Below, piece after piece: positions 61,322 to 64,000 of a stretch of 64,000 nt of DNA; the stretch's first letter is position 1, and every line of letters begins with the position of its first letter. The notes beneath the pieces are model-generated. The model was not told the origin of the DNA, searched no databases, and saw nothing but the letters and a program-made list of their open reading frames with translations. A program made the translations under genes and the position numbers. Source of the stretch: JAICMB01 sp963795935 (GTDB taxonomy: Bacteria; Acidobacteriota; Terriglobia; Bryobacterales; Bryobacteraceae); the NCBI GenBank assembly GCA_963795935.1, contig CAWCJO010000017.1:62001-126000 (forward strand). The letters run 5' to 3'.

Positions 61322-62264
61322 TTCGCCCGGCGGTGGCGTCCTGTGTTGCGGGAACCTGGTCCGCGATATCCTGGTTGGTCCGCTGACCGAGACCGCTTGG
61401 GGACGCACGGTGTGGGTCGAATCCATTGTGGAAGGATTTGGCGGAAACGGAGCGAACACCTCCTATGCGCTGGCGCGTCTGGGCGCCCGTGCGCGATTAT
61501 TGGGCGTCGTAGGCGCGGATGAGCACGGCGATCGGGTTCTTGCCGCGCTCGCCGCCGCCGGCGTCGAAACGGCCCACGTCCGCCGCTCCCATCTGCCCAC
61601 CCCGGCCTCCGTCATTCTGGTACACCCGAATGGAGCCCGCGCGCTGTTGCACCGCCCGGGCGCAAGCGCCGAAGCATTCGAACAATCGTTCGAGTTGACG
61701 GCGGACGTAATCGACGGCTGCGCCTGGTTTCATCTCGCCAACGTTTTCGCTCTGCCCTCGCTTCGCGCTCACGCGCCCGCGCTGCTTGCCCGCGCGCGCC
61801 AGGCGGGCATGAAGGTTTCGATCGATACCGGCTGGGATGCGCGTGGCGAGTGGATGGCCGTAATCGCGCCCTGCCTCTCCCATGCCGACCTGTTATTTGT
61901 GAATGAAGACGAAGCCCGCGAGCTCACCGGTCTCAGCCACCCCATCCAGGCCGCCAGGGCGCTGCAGTCGCGCGGCGTCCGCGATGTAGTCGTGAAACTG
62001 GGAGCCGCCGGTTGCGTCTTGTGTCTCGGCGACGACAACGTCGCATCTCCGGCCTTCCAGACGCCGGTGGTCGACACGACGGGGGCGGGCGATTGCTTCG
62101 TGGGCGGGTTCCTCGCGGCGCTGAACCGCGGTCTCCCCTACGCCGATGCCGCTCACTTCGCGAACGCGGTCGGCGCGCTCAGCGTTCAGAAGTTTGGAGG
62201 CACGGCGGGCCTGCTCGGCTTCGAAGATACGTTAGCTTGGGCCAAGGCGCGGCAGGGAGTGTAG
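61317..62264 (+). CDS. PfkB-family carbohydrate/nucleoside kinase, start uncertain (possible ATT)
   Basis: A ribokinase-family protein: FGGNGANTSYALARLG (substrate/GxGxN), GVVGADEHGDRVLAAL, DTGWDARGEWM, LLFVNEDEARELTGL and VVDTTGAGDCFVGGFLAAL (catalytic Asp in the GAGD signature). The obvious start GTG at 61410 would cut off LCCGNLVRDILVGPLTETAWG, which matches the family N-terminal strand. In frame before it no ATG/GTG/TTG exists back to the previous gene; GGGAGG (61306-61312) is followed by an ATT at 61317 that overlaps the preceding TAA stop. I extend to 61317 on that basis; a substitution error in a real ATG is equally possible. Confidence 0.72.
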   Translation: MNSPGGGVLCCGNLVRDILVGPLTETAWGRTVWVESIVEGFGGNGANTSYALARLGARARLLGVVGADEHGDRVLAALAAAGVETAHVRRSHLPTPASVILVHPNGARALLHRPGASAEAFEQSFELTADVIDGCAWFHLANVFALPSLRAHAPALLARARQAGMKVSIDTGWDARGEWMAVIAPCLSHADLLFVNEDEARELTGLSHPIQAARALQSRGVRDVVVKLGAAGCVLCLGDDNVASPAFQTPVVDTTGAGDCFVGGFLAALNRGLPYADAAHFANAVGALSVQKFGGTAGLLGFEDTLAWAKARQGV

Positions 62265-62278
62265 CGTTTGGGGAACGA

Positions 62279-63313
62279 CTAATTTAAGAAATAGGTCCGA
62301 TAGAGCGTATCGCGCTGCTTCGGAACAAAGCCGGCGTCGCGGATGAGCCGGCGCAGCTCCTCTTCGGTCGCGCGGTGATGCGCCCCCGCGGCGGAAACGA
62401 CGTTCTCCTCGATCATGATGCTGCCCACGTCATTGCCGCCGAAGCGCAAACCTAGTTGGCACGTCTTCAGCCCCGGCGTCACCCAGGACGACTGAATGTT
62501 CACGATGTTCTCGAAGTACAGCCGCGAGATGGCGAGCGTCTTCAAATACTCAACGGCTGTCGCTTCCTCTTTGACGAACCGCCCCAGCGACGTGTTCTCC
62601 CTCTGGAAGGACCACGGAATAAACGCCGTGAAGCCGCCCGTTTCCTCCTGAATCCGGCGCACGATGTCGAAGTGATTCATGCGTTGCTCGATCGTCTCGC
62701 CGCAGCCGAACATCATGGTCGCGGTCGTGCGCATTCCCAGCGCGTGCGCCGTCCGGTGCACATCCATCCAGTCGTCCGTCGACGATTTCAGCCGGCTGAT
62801 CCGCCGCCGTACGTCGTTGTCGAGGATCTCCGCGCCGCCGCCCGGAATTGAATCCAGACCGGCATCGCGCAGCCGGGCAATCGTGTCGCGAATGCTCAAA
62901 TCGCTCACGTTTGCGATGTTGACGATCTCCGGCGCCGAGAAGCAGTGACACCAGATTTGCGGGAAACGGTCCTTGATCGATCGCAGCAGTTCCTCGTACC
63001 ATTCGATCTTCAGATCGGGGTGCAAGCCGCCTTGCATCAGAATGCCGGTCCCGCCCAGGTCCAGTGTTTCCTCGATCTTGGTGAAAATAACTTCTTTGGG
63101 ATGCACGTACCCTTCGGCGTGGCCCATGGGCCGGTAGAAGGCGCAGAAGCTACAGTACTCAGTGCAGAAATTCGTGTAATTGATGTTGCGGTCGACGATA
63201 TAGCTGACAATGCCGTGCGGGTGCTGCTTCCGGCGAGCGGCGTCCGCCGCCATCCCGATACCGATCAGGTCGTCGCTGCGAAACAGATCTATAGCTTCTT
63301 GCCGCGTCATCAT
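62279..63313 (-). CDS. mqnC: Cyclic dehypoxanthine futalosine synthase
   Basis: A 344-aa radical-SAM enzyme: INYTNFCTEYCSFCAFYRP (CxxxCxxC), GYVHPKEVIFTKIEETLD, GGTGILMQGGLHPDLKIEWYEE, IPGGGAEILDNDVRRRIS, TMMFGCGETIEQRMNHFD and WSFQRENTSLGR. It belongs to the MqnC branch of the futalosine (alternative) menaquinone pathway. The start at 63313 overlaps the mqnA stop (ATGA). The other pathway genes (mqnB, mqnD) are not in the window. Confidence 0.92.
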   Translation of the reverse strand: MMTRQEAIDLFRSDDLIGIGMAADAARRKQHPHGIVSYIVDRNINYTNFCTEYCSFCAFYRPMGHAEGYVHPKEVIFTKIEETLDLGGTGILMQGGLHPDLKIEWYEELLRSIKDRFPQIWCHCFSAPEIVNIANVSDLSIRDTIARLRDAGLDSIPGGGAEILDNDVRRRISRLKSSTDDWMDVHRTAHALGMRTTATMMFGCGETIEQRMNHFDIVRRIQEETGGFTAFIPWSFQRENTSLGRFVKEEATAVEYLKTLAISRLYFENIVNIQSSWVTPGLKTCQLGLRFGGNDVGSIMIEENVVSAAGAHHRATEEELRRLIRDAGFVPKQRDTLYRTYFLN

Positions 63314-64000
63314 ACGGCTAGGGGCCTCAGTTCACCGTGGGGTTCGATTGCACAAATCTCCGCCGCGTATTGCAGAAAAAGATCGAGTCCGGCGCGTTCC
63401 GCCACGCCCAGTTCGAACCGGATGTTGTGCGTCAGATATTCGCGGGCCAGTTCGGCCGTAATGTCTCGCGCGCCGTGCTCGGCCGCGACGATTTCGTCGA
63501 TATGCCGCATCCCGAAGCGCAGCGATTCCGAAAACGGTCCGCCATCGTAGCGCCGCTTCGCCGCCCAAACCGCGAAAACCATCGGCAGCGCCGTCATTTC
63601 TTTCCACTCGAGACCAAGATCGAGCACCCGGTAGGCCAGCGCCGCGGGATCGATGCGCAATGCCGGATCGCCGATAATCAGCGCCGCATCGCACCGCTCC
63701 AGCATCGCATCGAGTTGCGGCGGGCGCGTCTCGATCGCGGGCTCCACGCCATATTGTCTGCGCAGAACGATCTGCATGAGGACAACCGATGTGCGCGAGC
63801 TCGAATCCGCCGCTACAGTCTGAATGCGGTCGAACGGAACCTTGGAAATGAGCAGGATGCTGCGTACCGGGCCGCTGCTGATAATTCCCGTATCCGCCGT
63901 GATGGAGAGGTCCTGCCGGGGCAGTTCGATGGCCGGCACGATGCCGATATCGGCGCGGCCATCCTGAAGACGGTCGGCGCACTCGGCGGGCAAGCAGAAC
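63310..64000 (-). CDS. mqnA: Chorismate dehydratase, partial (runs off window)
   Basis: The window ends inside this gene; 230 residues of its C-terminal part are present. PAECADRLQDGRADIGIVPA, SGPVRSILLISKVPFDRIQ, VAADSSSRTSVVLMQIVL, CDAALIIGDPALRID and FAVWAAKRR match MqnA, a substrate-binding-protein fold enzyme that removes the hydroxyl group from chorismate to make 3-enolpyruvylbenzoate. It starts to the right of 64000. The 4-nt overlap with mqnC shows cotranscription of these two futalosine-pathway genes. Confidence 0.9.
   Translation of the reverse strand, partial: FCLPAECADRLQDGRADIGIVPAIELPRQDLSITADTGIISSGPVRSILLISKVPFDRIQTVAADSSSRTSVVLMQIVLRRQYGVEPAIETRPPQLDAMLERCDAALIIGDPALRIDPAALAYRVLDLGLEWKEMTALPMVFAVWAAKRRYDGGPFSESLRFGMRHIDEIVAAEHGARDITAELAREYLTHNIRFELGVAERAGLDLFLQYAAEICAIEPHGELRPLAV

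Noticed and set aside
1..64000. CRISPR array or prophage
   Set aside because: No regularly spaced repeats, no cas genes and no phage structural genes were seen on either strand.

Overview
The window is GC-rich, gene-dense bacterial chromosome. I infer an acidobacterium, most likely a soil Bryobacterales/Solibacter-type lineage. The reasons are several secreted haem-c/copper-monooxygenase-like proteins, a MacB-like permease of the acidobacterial 'ADOP' type, an ECF sigma factor followed by DUF4252-type secreted proteins, a DUF3500 protein, a HEAT/VWA protein, and futalosine-pathway menaquinone genes. This placement comes from gene families only; there is no rRNA in the window.

Layout. 0-3.2 kb: OmpA-like protein, TAT-exported sugar-isomerase-like protein, DksA-like zinc finger. 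3.2-7.9 kb: four-gene minus-strand operon of c-type cytochrome / PHM-like copper proteins, the first gene frameshifted. 8.2-9.25 kb: IS1595-type insertion sequence. 9.3-12.1 kb: small regulators, a small secreted protein and the HEAT/VWA protein. 20.5-12.1 kb (minus): compact run with a TPP-dependent oxidase, an enolase-superfamily dehydratase, a FAD/Fe-S oxidase, a PPC protein, DUF488, DUF1003 and a histone-deacetylase-like enzyme. 20.6-22.6 kb: metallothionein, membrane proteins, decayed integrase-type IS. 22.6-27.4 kb: secreted protein, APS kinase with a triplicated start region, alpha-galactosidase, sulfatase-like TPR protein. 27.6 kb: tRNA-Ser(CGA). 27.9-33.3 kb (minus): lipid/phosphate enzymes and a haem-copper oxidase assembly trio (CtaB, SCO, DUF420). 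33.5-42.8 kb: DUF3500, ECF operon, PqqD-like/Memo fusion, MacB-like permease, TrmJ-like methyltransferase, thiolase. 42.9-48.7 kb: acetyltransferase, frameshifted PBP1A, two TPR proteins. 48.9-49.7 kb: HicBA plus an orphan fragment. 49.7-53.1 kb: fatty-acid oxidation pair (FadJ-like, FadA-like), heavily frameshifted. 53.1-64 kb: SerA, class III aminotransferase, HutI-like amidohydrolase, LipA, MBL hydrolase, DAHP synthase, a membrane-anchored protein, PfkB kinase, MqnC and MqnA (MqnA runs off the window).

The most striking signal is at 59.2-59.35 kb, just upstream of the DAHP synthase gene that opens aromatic amino-acid synthesis. A 17-codon ORF carries two Trp, three Phe and one Tyr within eight consecutive codons. 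A hairpin overlaps those codons. A perfect 7-bp stem-GAAA-loop with a T-rich tail then stands immediately before the DAHP synthase ribosome binding site. Together these have the layout of a transcription attenuator that senses all three aromatic amino acids. A -10-like TATACT lies so close to the leader ATG that the transcript may be leaderless.

About eighteen single-base frameshifts, mostly insertions, interrupt otherwise intact conserved genes (PBP1A, FadJ, thiolase, FAD/Fe-S oxidase, PPC protein, PHM-like protein, both transposases). Their number and their presence in housekeeping genes suggest sequencing or assembly indels rather than mass pseudogenisation, so these loci should be read as probably intact in the organism.
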